Source: an uncultured Prevotella sp.
GTDB taxonomy: Bacteria; Bacteroidota; Bacteroidia; Bacteroidales; Bacteroidaceae
DNA length: 64,000 bases
Assembly: GCA_944319935.1 (NCBI GenBank)
Contig: CALUFM010000031.1
Coordinates: 62,001-126,000 of the forward strand
Direction of reading: 5' to 3'
Shown piece after piece: positions 23,380 through 32,629 of this stretch; position 1 is the first letter of the stretch; each line of letters starts with the position of its first letter. The notes below the pieces were generated by a model that did not search any database, had not been told where the DNA came from, and was given only the letters and a program-made list of their open reading frames with translations. The translations under genes and the position numbers were made by a program.

Positions 23380-26379
23380 ATGCAAAACAAAGGAATCGTA
23401 ATCGTATTGTCCGTTCTCCTGACCCTTGCGAGCATTTTTTACCTCTCGTTCTCCGTGGCCACCAGCTATTATGACGGCCAGGCGGCGAAGATAAAAGACC
23501 CCGTGGCTCAGCAGGACTACAAGGACTCCGTGAAGTACCTCGGCATTTACTCTTACAAGAAGTGCCTTGACACGCAAATCGGACTCGGCCTTGACCTCAA
23601 GGGAGGAATGAACGTGGTGCTGGAGATTTCAGTCCCCGACGTGGTTGACATGCTGGCCGACCACAAGACCGACGCCGCCTACCTCAAGTCAATGGAAGAG
23701 GCGAAGAAAGAGGAAGAGAAGAGCCAGACCGACTTCATCACGCTCTTCATCAAGCACTACCGCCAGAACGCCCCCGGGCACAGGCTGGCCGAAATCTTCG
23801 CCACACAGCAGCTTAAAGGCAAAGTAAGCACGCAAAGCACCGACGCAGAAGTGGAAAAAGCACTGCGCGCAGAAGTGCAGACCGCCATCGACAACTCATA
23901 CATCGTTGTCCGCAACCGTATCGACAAGTTCGGCGTCGTGCAGCCCAACATCCAGAAACTCGAAGGACAGGAAGGCCGAATAATGGTCGAGATGCCAGGC
24001 ATCAAGGAGCCCGAGCGCATCCGCAAGCTCCTCCAAGGCAGCGCGAACCTCGAATTCTGGGAGACTTACAACAGCGAAGAAGTAACCCCGTTCCTCATAC
24101 AAATCGACCAAATGCTGGCCAACGGCGGACAAGAGGCTGACACCACAGCCGTGAAAGACACCGCCATGACAGCACAGGCCGAGACCGCAAAGCCCAAGCT
24201 CCAACTGAAGAAAGACGGAGCTGAAGCCGACGCGGCACAGGCGTCAACCAACGCGCAGATGGAAGCCGCCAAGAAACAGCACCCGCTGCTCGCCGTACTG
24301 CAGACCGCGCCGCAAGGCTCGCTCAGCGTAGTGGGCTACGCCAACGCACGCGACACCGCCGCAGTGAACGCCGCAATCTACTCGGACGTGGCAAAGCGCA
24401 TACTGCCCTCAGACGTCAAGCTGATGTGGAGCGCGAAGCCGGCCGACGGAATAGCATCAAAGAACGTATACGAGCTACACGCCCTGAAGGTAACGCAGAG
24501 CAACGGACGCGCCCCGCTTGAGGGCGACGTCATCACCGACGCACGCGACGAGTTCGACCAGATGACCGGCCGACCCAGCGTAAGCATGTCGATGAACTCT
24601 GACGGCGCACGCCGCTGGGCTTCGCTCACCAAGGCCAACGTAGGTCGCGCCATAGCCATCGTGCTTGACGGCGTTGTCTACAGCGCGCCCCGCGTGAACG
24701 GCGAAATCACCGGAGGAGACTCAAAGATAACAGGAAACTTCACCATCGAGGACACCAAGGACCTCGCCAACACGCTCAAGTCAGGCCGCATGCCGGCTCC
24801 GGCACGCATCGTGCAGGAAGACATCGTAGGCCCCTCGCTCGGAGCGCAGTCAATCCAGCAAGGCTTGATTTCGTTCGTCATAGCATTCATAATCCTGATG
24901 TTGTACATGATTGTGCTGTACAACTTCATCCCGGGCATGCTGGCCAACATGGCCCTCTTGTTCAACTTGTTCTTCACGTTGGGCATCATGAGTTCGTTCC
25001 AGACGGCGTTGACCATGCCTGGTATCGCCGGTTTGCTGCTGTCACTCGGTATGGCCGTCGATGCGAACGTGCTTATTTACGAGCGCGCCAAGGAAGAACT
25101 GGCCAAGGGCCTGACCGTCAAGTCGGCCATCGACGCAGGTTACAAGAACGCCTTCTCGGCCATCTTCGACTCTAACTTGACCTCCATCATCACCGGTGTC
25201 ATCCTCGCCGTGTTCGGCACAGGCCCCATCCGAGGCTTCGCCGTTACGCTCATCATCGGTCTGTGCTGCTCGTTCTTCACCGCAGTTTACATGACACGCC
25301 TCGTGTATGACCGCCAGATGAAGCGCGACAAGTGGCAGAACCTCACCTTCCAGACGGGCATATCAGCGAAGATGCCGCAGAACACCAACTTCAACTTCAT
25401 GGGAGCGTCGAAGCGTTCGCTCACCATCTGGGGCATACTCACCGTTGTGTTCATCCTCAGCTTCATGTTCAGAGGCTTCAGCAAGAGCATCGACTTCACC
25501 GGAGGACGCAACTACGTGCTGCGTTTCGAGAAGCCGGTACAGCCCGAACAGGTGCGCGACGCCCTTGAGGGAGCTTTCGGCGAGTCGAACTTCAGTGCCA
25601 TCGCCATCGGCGTTGACGGCCGCAACATCCGCATAACGACCAACTACAAAATCGAGTCTAACGACCAGAACGTTGACGACGAGGTAGAGCGCATACTCTT
25701 CAACTCGCTCACCAAGGCCGGACTTGTAACCCAGACGGACATCACGAAGTTCCGCAACCCGGACATCCGCGAGGGCGGCTCAATCATAAGCAGTGCGAAG
25801 GTAGGCCCGTCAGTGGCCAAGGACATTACCCAGGGAGCCATCCTGAGCGTCATCATTGCCATCATCGCAATCTTCCTCTACATCCTGTTGCGCTTCCGCA
25901 ACGTGGCGTTCTCGCTCGGCTCAACCATCGCGTTGGCGTTCGACACGCTGTTCGTTCTCGGCGTATACTCGCTGTTGTGGGGCCTCGTGCCGATGTCGCT
26001 CGAGGTTGACCAGACGTTCATCGGAGCAATCCTGACCGTCATCGGTTACTCTATCAACGACAAGGTGGTAGTCTTCGACCGTATCCGCGAGAACATGGGA
26101 CTGTACGCTAAGCGCGACCGCTGGACGCTGTTCAACGACTCCCTGAACCAGACGCTGGCACGTACAATCAACACCGGTTCGGCAACGTTGCTCGTGCTGA
26201 TTATCTGCTTCTTCTTCGCGGGAGAGAGCATCCGCAGCTTCTCGCTGACGATGATTCTCGGTATCATCTTCGGTACGTTCTCTTCTATCTTCATCGCCGC
26301 GCCCGTGGCTTACCTCACTCTCGGCAAGAAAGAGAAGAGCAAGGGCGTAAAGGCCGAAGCAAGCACTGTCAAGGCGTAA
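23380..26379 (+). CDS. secDF: protein translocase SecDF fusion
   Basis: This is a 999-residue fusion of SecD (about 1-660) and SecF (about 690-999), as usual in Bacteroidota. SecD markers are the first span, LGLDLKGGMNVVLEIS, the large periplasmic domain, and GMAVDANVLIYERAKEEL in the membrane domain. SecF markers are DFTGGRNYVLRFEKP and VIGYSINDKVVVFDRIRENM. Twelve membrane spans are expected. It uses the proton gradient to pull exported proteins through SecYEG into the periplasm. An insert at about 225-300 rich in Ala, Lys and Gln (GQEADTTAVKDTAM, AEADAAQASTNAQ) is low in complexity and looks like a linker. The gene is monocistronic, with its own promoter and a strong terminator. Confidence 0.96.
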   Translation: MQNKGIVIVLSVLLTLASIFYLSFSVATSYYDGQAAKIKDPVAQQDYKDSVKYLGIYSYKKCLDTQIGLGLDLKGGMNVVLEISVPDVVDMLADHKTDAAYLKSMEEAKKEEEKSQTDFITLFIKHYRQNAPGHRLAEIFATQQLKGKVSTQSTDAEVEKALRAEVQTAIDNSYIVVRNRIDKFGVVQPNIQKLEGQEGRIMVEMPGIKEPERIRKLLQGSANLEFWETYNSEEVTPFLIQIDQMLANGGQEADTTAVKDTAMTAQAETAKPKLQLKKDGAEADAAQASTNAQMEAAKKQHPLLAVLQTAPQGSLSVVGYANARDTAAVNAAIYSDVAKRILPSDVKLMWSAKPADGIASKNVYELHALKVTQSNGRAPLEGDVITDARDEFDQMTGRPSVSMSMNSDGARRWASLTKANVGRAIAIVLDGVVYSAPRVNGEITGGDSKITGNFTIEDTKDLANTLKSGRMPAPARIVQEDIVGPSLGAQSIQQGLISFVIAFIILMLYMIVLYNFIPGMLANMALLFNLFFTLGIMSSFQTALTMPGIAGLLLSLGMAVDANVLIYERAKEELAKGLTVKSAIDAGYKNAFSAIFDSNLTSIITGVILAVFGTGPIRGFAVTLIIGLCCSFFTAVYMTRLVYDRQMKRDKWQNLTFQTGISAKMPQNTNFNFMGASKRSLTIWGILTVVFILSFMFRGFSKSIDFTGGRNYVLRFEKPVQPEQVRDALEGAFGESNFSAIAIGVDGRNIRITTNYKIESNDQNVDDEVERILFNSLTKAGLVTQTDITKFRNPDIREGGSIISSAKVGPSVAKDITQGAILSVIIAIIAIFLYILLRFRNVAFSLGSTIALAFDTLFVLGVYSLLWGLVPMSLEVDQTFIGAILTVIGYSINDKVVVFDRIRENMGLYAKRDRWTLFNDSLNQTLARTINTGSATLLVLIICFFFAGESIRSFSLTMILGIIFGTFSSIFIAAPVAYLTLGKKEKSKGVKAEASTVKA

Positions 26380-26401
26380 GCCAAAGACTAACATACAACA
26401 G

Positions 26402-26441
26402 GCAAAGGGGATGGCGCAACGCCGTCCCCTTTGCGTTTTTT
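26402..26441 (+). terminator. intrinsic terminator of secDF
   Basis: The stem GCAAAGGGGA-GGCG with its complement, one mismatched pair and loop CAA, is followed by T7. It lies 22 bp past the stop codon. Confidence 0.9.
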
Positions 26442-26542
26442 TATTCCGGCGAACCTTCAACCTGCGCCGCAACGCAAACAAGGGGAACACCGGCAATCGG
26501 CGATTTTCCGCCAACAAAAGCCTCAACTTCAACTTTATTGCA

Positions 26543-26550
26543 TACCTTTG
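26543..26550 (+). promoter_or_regulatory. -7 box TACCTTTG for the CE7 esterase gene
   Basis: This perfect TAnnTTTG match lies 25 bp before the ATG at 26576. Confidence 0.65.
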
Positions 26551-26575
26551 CCTTGAAAACAAAACGCCAAGACAG

Positions 26576-27883
26576 ATGAAACGACTACTTACATTGCTGC
26601 TCGCGGCCATGGCCGTCGTCATGAACGCCGCCGCTGAGAACTATCCCTACCGCTCTGACATGCTGTGGGTGACCGTGCCCGACCACGCCGACTGGCTCTA
26701 CGACAAGGGCGAGAAAGCCAAGGTGGAGGTGCAACTGTACAGGTACGGAGTGCCACTGGACTGCACCGTGACCTACGAGACGGCCGACGACATGATGCCC
26801 GCCGACGGCAAGGGCGAAGCCAAGCTCATGGGCGGCCGCGCCGTCATCGACATGGGCACGAGGCCGACGCCGGGCTTCCGCGACCTGCGCCTGAAAGCCG
26901 TAGTTGGCGGCAAGACCTACAAGCACCACATAAAGGTGGGCTACTCGGTAGGCGACATACGCCCGTCGGCAAAAGAGCCGGCCGACTTCACGGCCTTCTG
27001 GAACAAGGGGATAGAGGAAATGAGGGCTTTCCCCCTGACCTACACAAAGGAGAAAGCCGACGAATACTGCACCGACAAAATAGACTGCTACCTTGTGAAA
27101 CTGACGCTCAACAAGCAGCGGCAGGCCGTCTACGCATACCTGTTCTACCCCAAGGGGGCGCAGCCGGGGCGGCATCCCGTGGTACTCTGCCCTCCCGGGG
27201 CGGGCATCAAGACCATCAAGGAGCCCTTGCGCCACAAATACTACGCCGAGAACGGCTGCATACGCATGGAGATGGAAATCCACGGCATAGACCCGCGTCT
27301 GCCCAAGTCGGCGTTTGACGACATCTCGCGCGCATTCAACTCAAAGGAGAACGGCTACCTCATGAACGGCCTCGACTCGCCCAGCCGCTACTACATGCGG
27401 CGCGTCTACCTCTCGCTCGTGCGCTGCATCGACCTGCTGACGTCGCTGCCCGAGTGGGACGGGCGCAACGTCATCGTGCAGGGCGGAAGCCAGGGCGGCG
27501 CGCTGGCCATCGTGGCCGCCGCGCTCGATAGCCGCGTAACCCAGTGCATAGTCAACCACCCCGCCCTGGCTGACATGGCCGCCTACGCCCAGGGGCGCAC
27601 CGGCGGATACCCCCACCTGAACCGCGTCAGCGGACTGCTGACCAGCGACGTAATCCGCACCCTGGCCTACTACGACGTGGCGAACTTCGCCCGGCACGTC
27701 ACCGCCGACACGTACATGACGTGGGGATACAACGACGACACCTGCCCGCCAACCACGTCATACGCCGTATGGAACACCCTCACGTGCCCCAAGGACTCGC
27801 TCATCACGCCCATAAACGAGCATTGGACATCAGACGAAACGGAACGCGGGCAGATGGAGTGGATGTTGTCACGCCTGAAGTGA
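26576..27883 (+). CDS. secreted acetylxylan esterase-like alpha/beta hydrolase (CE7 family)
   Basis: The start at 26576 gives a signal peptide (MKRLLTLLLAAMAVVMNAAA); in-frame codons upstream overlap the promoter and terminator region. The mature 415-residue part has an N-terminal beta domain and then the AXE1/cephalosporin-C deacetylase fold. The nucleophile is Ser305 in QGGSQGGALA. Asp follows in GYNDDTCPP, and His416 is in NEHWTSDE. CE7 enzymes remove acetyl groups from xylo-oligosaccharides or small molecules. RGE-type elements of secreted polysaccharide utilisation loci are absent nearby, so it stands alone. It converges with the CMD-cupin gene, and a perfect 42-bp inverted repeat fills the space between them. 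Confidence 0.87.
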   Translation: MKRLLTLLLAAMAVVMNAAAENYPYRSDMLWVTVPDHADWLYDKGEKAKVEVQLYRYGVPLDCTVTYETADDMMPADGKGEAKLMGGRAVIDMGTRPTPGFRDLRLKAVVGGKTYKHHIKVGYSVGDIRPSAKEPADFTAFWNKGIEEMRAFPLTYTKEKADEYCTDKIDCYLVKLTLNKQRQAVYAYLFYPKGAQPGRHPVVLCPPGAGIKTIKEPLRHKYYAENGCIRMEMEIHGIDPRLPKSAFDDISRAFNSKENGYLMNGLDSPSRYYMRRVYLSLVRCIDLLTSLPEWDGRNVIVQGGSQGGALAIVAAALDSRVTQCIVNHPALADMAAYAQGRTGGYPHLNRVSGLLTSDVIRTLAYYDVANFARHVTADTYMTWGYNDDTCPPTTSYAVWNTLTCPKDSLITPINEHWTSDETERGQMEWMLSRLK

Positions 27884-27885
27884 AA

Positions 27886-28013
27886 TTTTTAGGAGTTAAG
27901 GAGTAAGGGAGTTAAGGAGTTAAGACAATGGTCTTGCTGTTTGCATGAAAAGAAACAAACAACAAAGCATTTGTCTTAACTCCTTAACTCCCTTACTCCT
28001 TAACTCCTAAAAA
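27886..28013. repeat. 42-bp perfect inverted repeat of TTAACTCCT words between convergent genes
   Basis: The left arm 27886-27927 and right arm 27972-28013 are perfectly complementary over 42 bases, built from irregular TTAACTCCT/TTACTCC words with A5/T5 at the outer ends. The 44-nt centre ends in GCATTTGTCTT, a header also found before TTTAACTAC arrays. It begins 3 bp after one stop codon and ends 10 bp before the other, so it can end transcription from both sides. Confidence 0.95.
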
Positions 28014-28023
28014 GCTCTTTTAA

Positions 28024-29145
28024 CTACTGAAAGCCACCCAGCTTCCCATACTCCTCGTCGGTCACCGGCTCAAGCCATTCGTTCGACGCGCCCTCTTCGG
28101 CCACGGTGAACGTCACGTGCTGGAACCAACTGTCCTTCGTAGCCCCGTGCCAGTGCTTCACGCCCTCGGGGATTTCAACCACGTCGCCCGGCTTCAGCAG
28201 GCGCGCGGGCTTGCCCCACTCCTGATACCAGCCCGTGCCGCCGACGCAGACAAGCACCTGCACGCCCTTGTGGTGGATGTGCCAGTTGTTGCGGCAGCCC
28301 GGCTCAAACGTCACGTTGCTCACCGGCACCTTGCCCTTTGACAACGGCGCGAGATAGCTCTCGCCGATGAAATACTTGGCGTAAGCCTCGTTTGGCTCGC
28401 CCTTGGGGAACATCGGGTCGCTGACAGGCCGCCCCTCGGTGAACTCCTCGCCATACACCTCGGCTATGGCCTTCCTCGCCCGCCAGGCCTCAACCTCGCC
28501 CACGCGGGCGGCCAGCACGGCGGGTATTGAGCGGATTTCGGCGTCGCTAAGCCCCATGTTACGCGCTCCGCTGACGTGCGACTTCAACTGCGAGCCGCAG
28601 CCCTCAAGCCCCGCCAGCGCGCTCACCGTCACCAGCTCGCGCTGGGCGTGGGTGAGGTTGTCGCGGGCGAAGATGTCGCCGAAGAGGTGAGCCTTCAGGT
28701 AATAGTCCGTAGCCGGGGCGAACGTGTAGTTGAACGCCCTGCCCGACAGCTTCGTCTGCACCTCCGTGCCCTGCCTCAGGGCGTCATAATCCTCCTTCAT
28801 CGGGCTGGCCTCGCGCCCCTCGGCGTCGCGCTTGCCCTGCGCCTTGCGCTCCTCCACGACACCCTGCAGCGCGCCCAAGGCGTTAAGGCTGCGCGGGAAG
28901 CCCGTGTAGGCGTAAAGCTGCGACAGGGCCTCCTTCACCTCGTTCACCGTCAGTCCGGCGTCAAGACCACCGCCGATGGCCGCCTTCAGCCCGTCGATGT
29001 CGCCCTTGGCCTCGAGGCACGCTATGGCCACTACGGCCTGCTGTTTTTCGTTAAGTACGTTTTCCATATTCTCTTGACTTTTTACAGGGCTGCCGACAGC
29101 CGCCATTACGGCCGCCGCAACCAAAGTTTTACATATAGCCTTCAT
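28024..29145 (-). CDS. exported carboxymuconolactone decarboxylase-like plus cupin protein
   Basis: The 373-residue product starts at 29145 with a signal peptide ([20 protein letters not shown]). The upstream in-frame extension is repeat-derived, and the promoter at 29169-29176 lies inside it. Residues about 30-110 are a CMD/AhpD-like helical region ([20 protein letters not shown]). A second CMD domain lies at about 150-230 ([20 protein letters not shown], then [10 protein letters not shown]), although the CxxC of AhpD is not kept. Residues about 270-355 are a cupin with metal-type ligands ([29 protein letters not shown]). Such fusions are common in gut bacteria and are often annotated as CMD family; the substrate is unknown. 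Export to the periplasm is unusual for the CMD fold. Confidence 0.85.
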   Translation of the reverse strand: MKAICKTLVAAAVMAAVGSPVKSQENMENVLNEKQQAVVAIACLEAKGDIDGLKAAIGGGLDAGLTVNEVKEALSQLYAYTGFPRSLNALGALQGVVEERKAQGKRDAEGREASPMKEDYDALRQGTEVQTKLSGRAFNYTFAPATDYYLKAHLFGDIFARDNLTHAQRELVTVSALAGLEGCGSQLKSHVSGARNMGLSDAEIRSIPAVLAARVGEVEAWRARKAIAEVYGEEFTEGRPVSDPMFPKGEPNEAYAKYFIGESYLAPLSKGKVPVSNVTFEPGCRNNWHIHHKGVQVLVCVGGTGWYQEWGKPARLLKPGDVVEIPEGVKHWHGATKDSWFQHVTFTVAEEGASNEWLEPVTDEEYGKLGGFQ

Positions 29146-29168
29146 GTCAATAAGTGTCTGTCTTGCTG

Positions 29169-29176
29169 CAAAATTA
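29169..29176 (-). promoter_or_regulatory. -7 box TAATTTTG for the CMD-cupin gene
   Basis: On the minus strand TAATTTTG lies 23 bp before the ATG at 29145. Confidence 0.6.
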
Positions 29177-29223
29177 ATCATAAACCCGCAACATCCAGCT
29201 ACCAATTTTACTGACATTAGTAT

Positions 29224-29450
29224 CAATATTACTCCTATTGGGCCTATTGGTCCTATTTGGCTCATTTGGCCTATCAGGCTTATTAGGCCCAATAAGCCTA
29301 ATAAGCCCAATGGGCCTGCTCGGCCAATAGGCCATCTTGCGAAGGCGGCAAACAGCCCCGCGAAACGCCGCCTCCGGCACGCCAAAACGCCGCTTCCCGC
29401 CAAGCGAAAGGGCACGTCAGCCCCAAGCCCAGCCCCGGGGGCGGGCAAGG
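29224..29450. repeat. CYYATYWGG word array, part inverted, and GC-rich words
   Basis: 29224-29330 holds 9-bp words (CTATTGGGC, TTATTAGGC) that turn into complementary words (CCCAATAAGCC) near 29288, making a hairpin. 29331-29420 is GC-rich with GGCGGC/AAACGCCGC words. No gene is credible between the CMD-cupin promoter and the metG promoter. Confidence 0.7.
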
Positions 29451-29499
29451 CAAAGCCACATTTTCACATCATGACGGCCGACAATTCGATAATTTTCAG

Positions 29500-29507
29500 T
29501 AATTTTG
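29500..29507 (+). promoter_or_regulatory. -7 box TAATTTTG for metG
   Basis: A perfect TAnnTTTG match lies 50 bp before the metG ATG; a short CYYATYWGG word stretch lies between them in the leader. Confidence 0.65.
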
Positions 29508-29557
29508 CAGCACATTGGGCGCATCAGGCCCATTCGTCTTACATAACACATTTTATC

Positions 29558-31606
29558 ATGGAAGAGAAGAAGAACTATAAGCGCACCACCGTGACCGCCG
29601 CCCTGCCCTACGCCAACGGCGGGGTACACATAGGCCACCTGGCCGGGGTGTACGTGCCGGCGGACATCTACGTGCGCTACCTGAGACTGAAAGGACAGGA
29701 TGTGAAATTCATCTGCGGCAGCGACGAGCATGGCGTGCCCATCACCATACGCGCCAAGAAGGAGGGCATAACGCCCCAGCAGGTGGTTGACCGCTACCAC
29801 GCGATGATAAAGAACAGCTTCGCCGACTTCGGCATCTCGTTCGACATATACAGCCGCACCACGTCGGAGACGCACTCGCGCGTGGCCTCTGAGTTCTTCA
29901 AGAAGCTGTACGACGAGGGCAAGCTGGTCGAGAAGACCTCCATGCAGTATTACGACGAGGAGGCGGGGCAGTTCCTCGCCGACCGCTACATCACGGGCGA
30001 GTGCCCCCACTGCCACAACCCGAAGGCCTACGGCGACCAGTGCGAGAAGTGCGGAAGCGACCTCGACCCGACCGAGCTTATCAACCCCGTAAGCGCAATA
30101 AGCGGCTCGAAGCCCGTGCTGAAGGAGACGAAGAACTGGTACCTGCCGCTGAACGAATACCAGGACTGGCTGAAGCAATGGATACTGGAGGGCCACAAGG
30201 AGTGGCGGCCCAACGTGTACGGCCAGTGCAAGTCATGGCTCGACATGGATTTGCAGCCCCGCGCCATGACGCGCGACCTCGACTGGGGCATACCCGTGCC
30301 CGTCGAGGGGGCTGAGGGCAAGGTGCTGTACGTATGGTTCGACGCGCCCATAGGCTACATCTCAAACACGCAGGAACTGCTGCCCGACGACTGGGAAAAG
30401 TGGTGGAAAGACCCCGAGACGCGCCTCATCCACTTCATCGGCAAGGACAACATCGTGTTCCACTGCCTCATCTTCCCCACGATGCTGAAGGCGCACGGGG
30501 GCTACATACTGCCTGACAACGTGCCGGCGAACGAGTTCCTCAACCTTGAGAACGACAAAATATCAACCTCGCGCAACTGGGCCGTATGGCTGCACGAGTA
30601 CCTCGAAGAGCTGCCCGGCAAGCAGGACGTGCTGCGCTACGTGCTGACGGCCAACGCCCCGGAGACGAAGGACAACAACTTCACGTGGCGTGACTTCCAG
30701 GAGCGCAACAACAGCGAACTGGTGGGCATCTACGGCAACTTCGTCAACCGCGCCCTGCAACTCACGAAGAAATACTTCGACGGCCGCGTGCCCGCCTGCG
30801 GCGAGCTGCAAGACATCGACCGCCAGGCCATGGCCGAGTTCCACGACGTGAAAGCCGCCGTAGAACGCATGCTTGACAACTTCAAGTTCCGCGACGCCCT
30901 GAAAGAGGCAATGAACCTGGCCCGCATCGGCAACAAGTACATAGCCGACACAGAGCCGTGGAAGGTGGCCAAGACCGACATGGCGCGCGTTGAGACCATC
31001 CTCAACATCTCGCTCCAGCTCGTGGCCAACCTGGCCATCGCCTTCGAACCGTTCCTGCCCTTCAGCAGCGCAAGGCTCCGCAGGATGCTCAACATCAAAC
31101 AGTTCGACTGGAACCAGCTCGGCTCAACCGACCTGCTCGAGGCCGGCCACCAGTTGGCCGAACCCGAACTGCTGTTCGAGAAAATAGAGGACAGCGTCAT
31201 AGAATACCAACTGAAGAAGCTCGAGGACACCAAGAAGGCCAACGCCGAGGCGGCATACAAGGCAAAAGACATCAAGCCGACAATAGCCTTCGAGGACTTT
31301 GAGAAAATAGACATGCGCGTGGGCCTCGTCAAGGCGTGCGAAAAGGTGAAGAAGGCCGACAAGCTATTGAAGTTCACCATCGACGACGGCTCGGGCCAAG
31401 AGCGCACCATCGTCTCAGGCATAGCCAAGCACTACAAGCCCGAAGACCTGGTAGGCCGCCGCGTATGCTTCGTGGCCAACCTCGCCCCGCGCAAGCTGAA
31501 GGGCATCGAGAGCCAGGGCATGATACTCTCGGCCGAAGACTTTGACGGCTCGCTGAGCGTAATCACCACCTCCGCCGACGTGAAGCCCGGCAGCCAGGTG
31601 GGATGA
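29558..31606 (+). CDS. metG: methionyl-tRNA synthetase
   Basis: The 682-residue enzyme charges tRNA-Met. It has the class I signature HIGH at residues 24-27 (after YANGGV), a four-cysteine zinc knuckle (Cys149, Cys152, Cys162, Cys165) and a KISTS form of the KMSKS loop at 334-338. An alpha-helical anticodon-binding domain follows, and then a C-terminal tRNA-binding OB-fold domain ([20 protein letters not shown], then [13 protein letters not shown]), so this is the long dimeric form. The start at 29558 follows the promoter by 50 bp; in-frame codons upstream are repeat words. A TTTAACTAC hairpin element follows the gene. Confidence 0.97.
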   Translation: MEEKKNYKRTTVTAALPYANGGVHIGHLAGVYVPADIYVRYLRLKGQDVKFICGSDEHGVPITIRAKKEGITPQQVVDRYHAMIKNSFADFGISFDIYSRTTSETHSRVASEFFKKLYDEGKLVEKTSMQYYDEEAGQFLADRYITGECPHCHNPKAYGDQCEKCGSDLDPTELINPVSAISGSKPVLKETKNWYLPLNEYQDWLKQWILEGHKEWRPNVYGQCKSWLDMDLQPRAMTRDLDWGIPVPVEGAEGKVLYVWFDAPIGYISNTQELLPDDWEKWWKDPETRLIHFIGKDNIVFHCLIFPTMLKAHGGYILPDNVPANEFLNLENDKISTSRNWAVWLHEYLEELPGKQDVLRYVLTANAPETKDNNFTWRDFQERNNSELVGIYGNFVNRALQLTKKYFDGRVPACGELQDIDRQAMAEFHDVKAAVERMLDNFKFRDALKEAMNLARIGNKYIADTEPWKVAKTDMARVETILNISLQLVANLAIAFEPFLPFSSARLRRMLNIKQFDWNQLGSTDLLEAGHQLAEPELLFEKIEDSVIEYQLKKLEDTKKANAEAAYKAKDIKPTIAFEDFEKIDMRVGLVKACEKVKKADKLLKFTIDDGSGQERTIVSGIAKHYKPEDLVGRRVCFVANLAPRKLKGIESQGMILSAEDFDGSLSVITTSADVKPGSQVG

Positions 31607-31618
31607 TTCTTATTTTTA

Positions 31619-31775
31619 GTAGTTATTTTCAGGAGTTAAAGTAGTTAGAGTAGTTATCGCTCACTGCGTTCGCTAAGTAGTTAAAGACAATGGCATCACC
31701 CGCTTGTAAAAAGCAACAAGACATTTGTCTTTAACTACCTTAACTACTAAATTATGAAGCAACAAGGCCATTGTT
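31619..31775. repeat. TTTAACTAC hairpin with TCGCTCACT-CGTTCGCT cassette
   Basis: Inverted words GTAGTTAAAG (31633-31690) and forward words CTTTAACTACC (31729-31750) pair around a loop ending in GCAACAAGACATTTGTCT. The left arm carries a 20-nt cassette TCGCTCACTGCGTTCGCTAA absent from the right arm. The tail TTAACTACTAAATTATGAAG, then CAACAAGGCCATTG, is repeated after the next gene. Confidence 0.8.
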
Positions 31776-31811
31776 TTTAATTACTTTTGGCTGCTTAAAT
31801 AAAAATGAAAC

Positions 31812-32330
31812 ATGAAAAAATGTAAGTTTTGCGGCGCAGATTTAGAAGACTATCAAACGCGGTGCAGCAATTGTGGGCTAAACCAACCAAATGAAGACAG
31901 ACAATTCCAACATTCAAATAAAGGAAATAAACATGACGCACCCAAAAACACCATTGCGAACAATGTGAAACCGAAACATTCACGCCATATATTTATAACA
32001 ATATGGCTTTGGATTATTATCGTATTCGGGACACTGTTGTTTTTAATAGAATTGTTTCCTACCCAGGCTTGGGGAGCAAATTATCCAGATGACATGATAA
32101 CATTGTCAAGACTGTCTGCGGTCATGACGTTTTTCATTATTACAGGAGCAGTATTACTTCTTTTTCGCCTTAAAAGAGGGTTTTATCTTATCACATGTTG
32201 CGCCATTATAGGTGCTTTGACGAATATTCTATTAGGTAGTTTCCCATTTACATTAATAGGTCTGCTCATACTATGGCTCGTCTTACATTTAAAAAAGAAT
32301 GGCATAAGATATTGGGATACGTTAATTTAA
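31812..32330 (+). CDS. zinc-ribbon membrane protein, AT-rich
   Basis: The 172-residue product opens with a zinc ribbon, MKKCKFCGADLEDYQTRCSN, CG: ligands Cys4, Cys7, Cys18 and Cys21. A hydrophilic stretch follows, then four hydrophobic segments (ITIWLWIIIVFGTLLFLIEL, VMTFFIITGAVLLLF, FYLITCCAIIGALTNILLG, FTLIGLLILWLVLHL). It is clearly richer in A and T than every neighbour and prefers codons such as ATA, TTA and AAA. It is bounded on both sides by related repeat tails (31739-31773 and 32562-32596). This suggests recent gain from a low-GC donor, possibly by recombination between repeats. Function unknown; double-zinc-ribbon-like small membrane proteins are widespread. Confidence 0.8.
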   Translation: MKKCKFCGADLEDYQTRCSNCGLNQPNEDRQFQHSNKGNKHDAPKNTIANNVKPKHSRHIFITIWLWIIIVFGTLLFLIELFPTQAWGANYPDDMITLSRLSAVMTFFIITGAVLLLFRLKRGFYLITCCAIIGALTNILLGSFPFTLIGLLILWLVLHLKKNGIRYWDTLI

Positions 32331-32628
32331 CGCCGGTTCGGTATAATAAGACATCTCTTGTAGGGGCTTAATCTAACGTCAGTTCGGTATAAGGCTTGTC
32401 TATTTGCAAATACCTCAAACCGCAACAATAGGGGCATAATAAATTATGCCCGCCGCCGCGAAGCGGCGTATTATACAGATAAAAACTGCAAAAAACGTTC
32501 TTGCAGAACGTGCGGGCATAATAAAGCCCCTACAAGGAATGTTTTCTTATACCGAACTGACGTTTAACTACTAAAACATGAAGCAACAGGGCATTCGTCT
32601 TTAACTACTTTAACTACTGAAAATAACC
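32331..32628. repeat. nested inverted repeat: GTTCGGTATAAG ends, TAGGGGCATAAT core, TTTAACTAC tail
   Basis: AACGTCAGTTCGGTATAAG at 32373-32391 pairs with CTTATACCGAACTGACGTT at 32546-32564. Inside, TAGGGGCATAATAAATTATG and its counterpart near 32513-32533 form the core, with GCCGCTTCGCGGC and ACGTTCTTGCAGAACGT hairpins within. The first lines also hold a partial outer copy (GGTTCGGTATAATAAGA, TTGTAGGGGCTT). TTTAACTAC words follow to 32622. Confidence 0.8.
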
Positions 32629-32629
32629 A

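Noticed and set aside
29144..29557. N-terminal extension of MetG
   Set aside because: The extra 138 codons are repeat words and include the promoter at 29500; MetG homology starts at the ATG at 29558.
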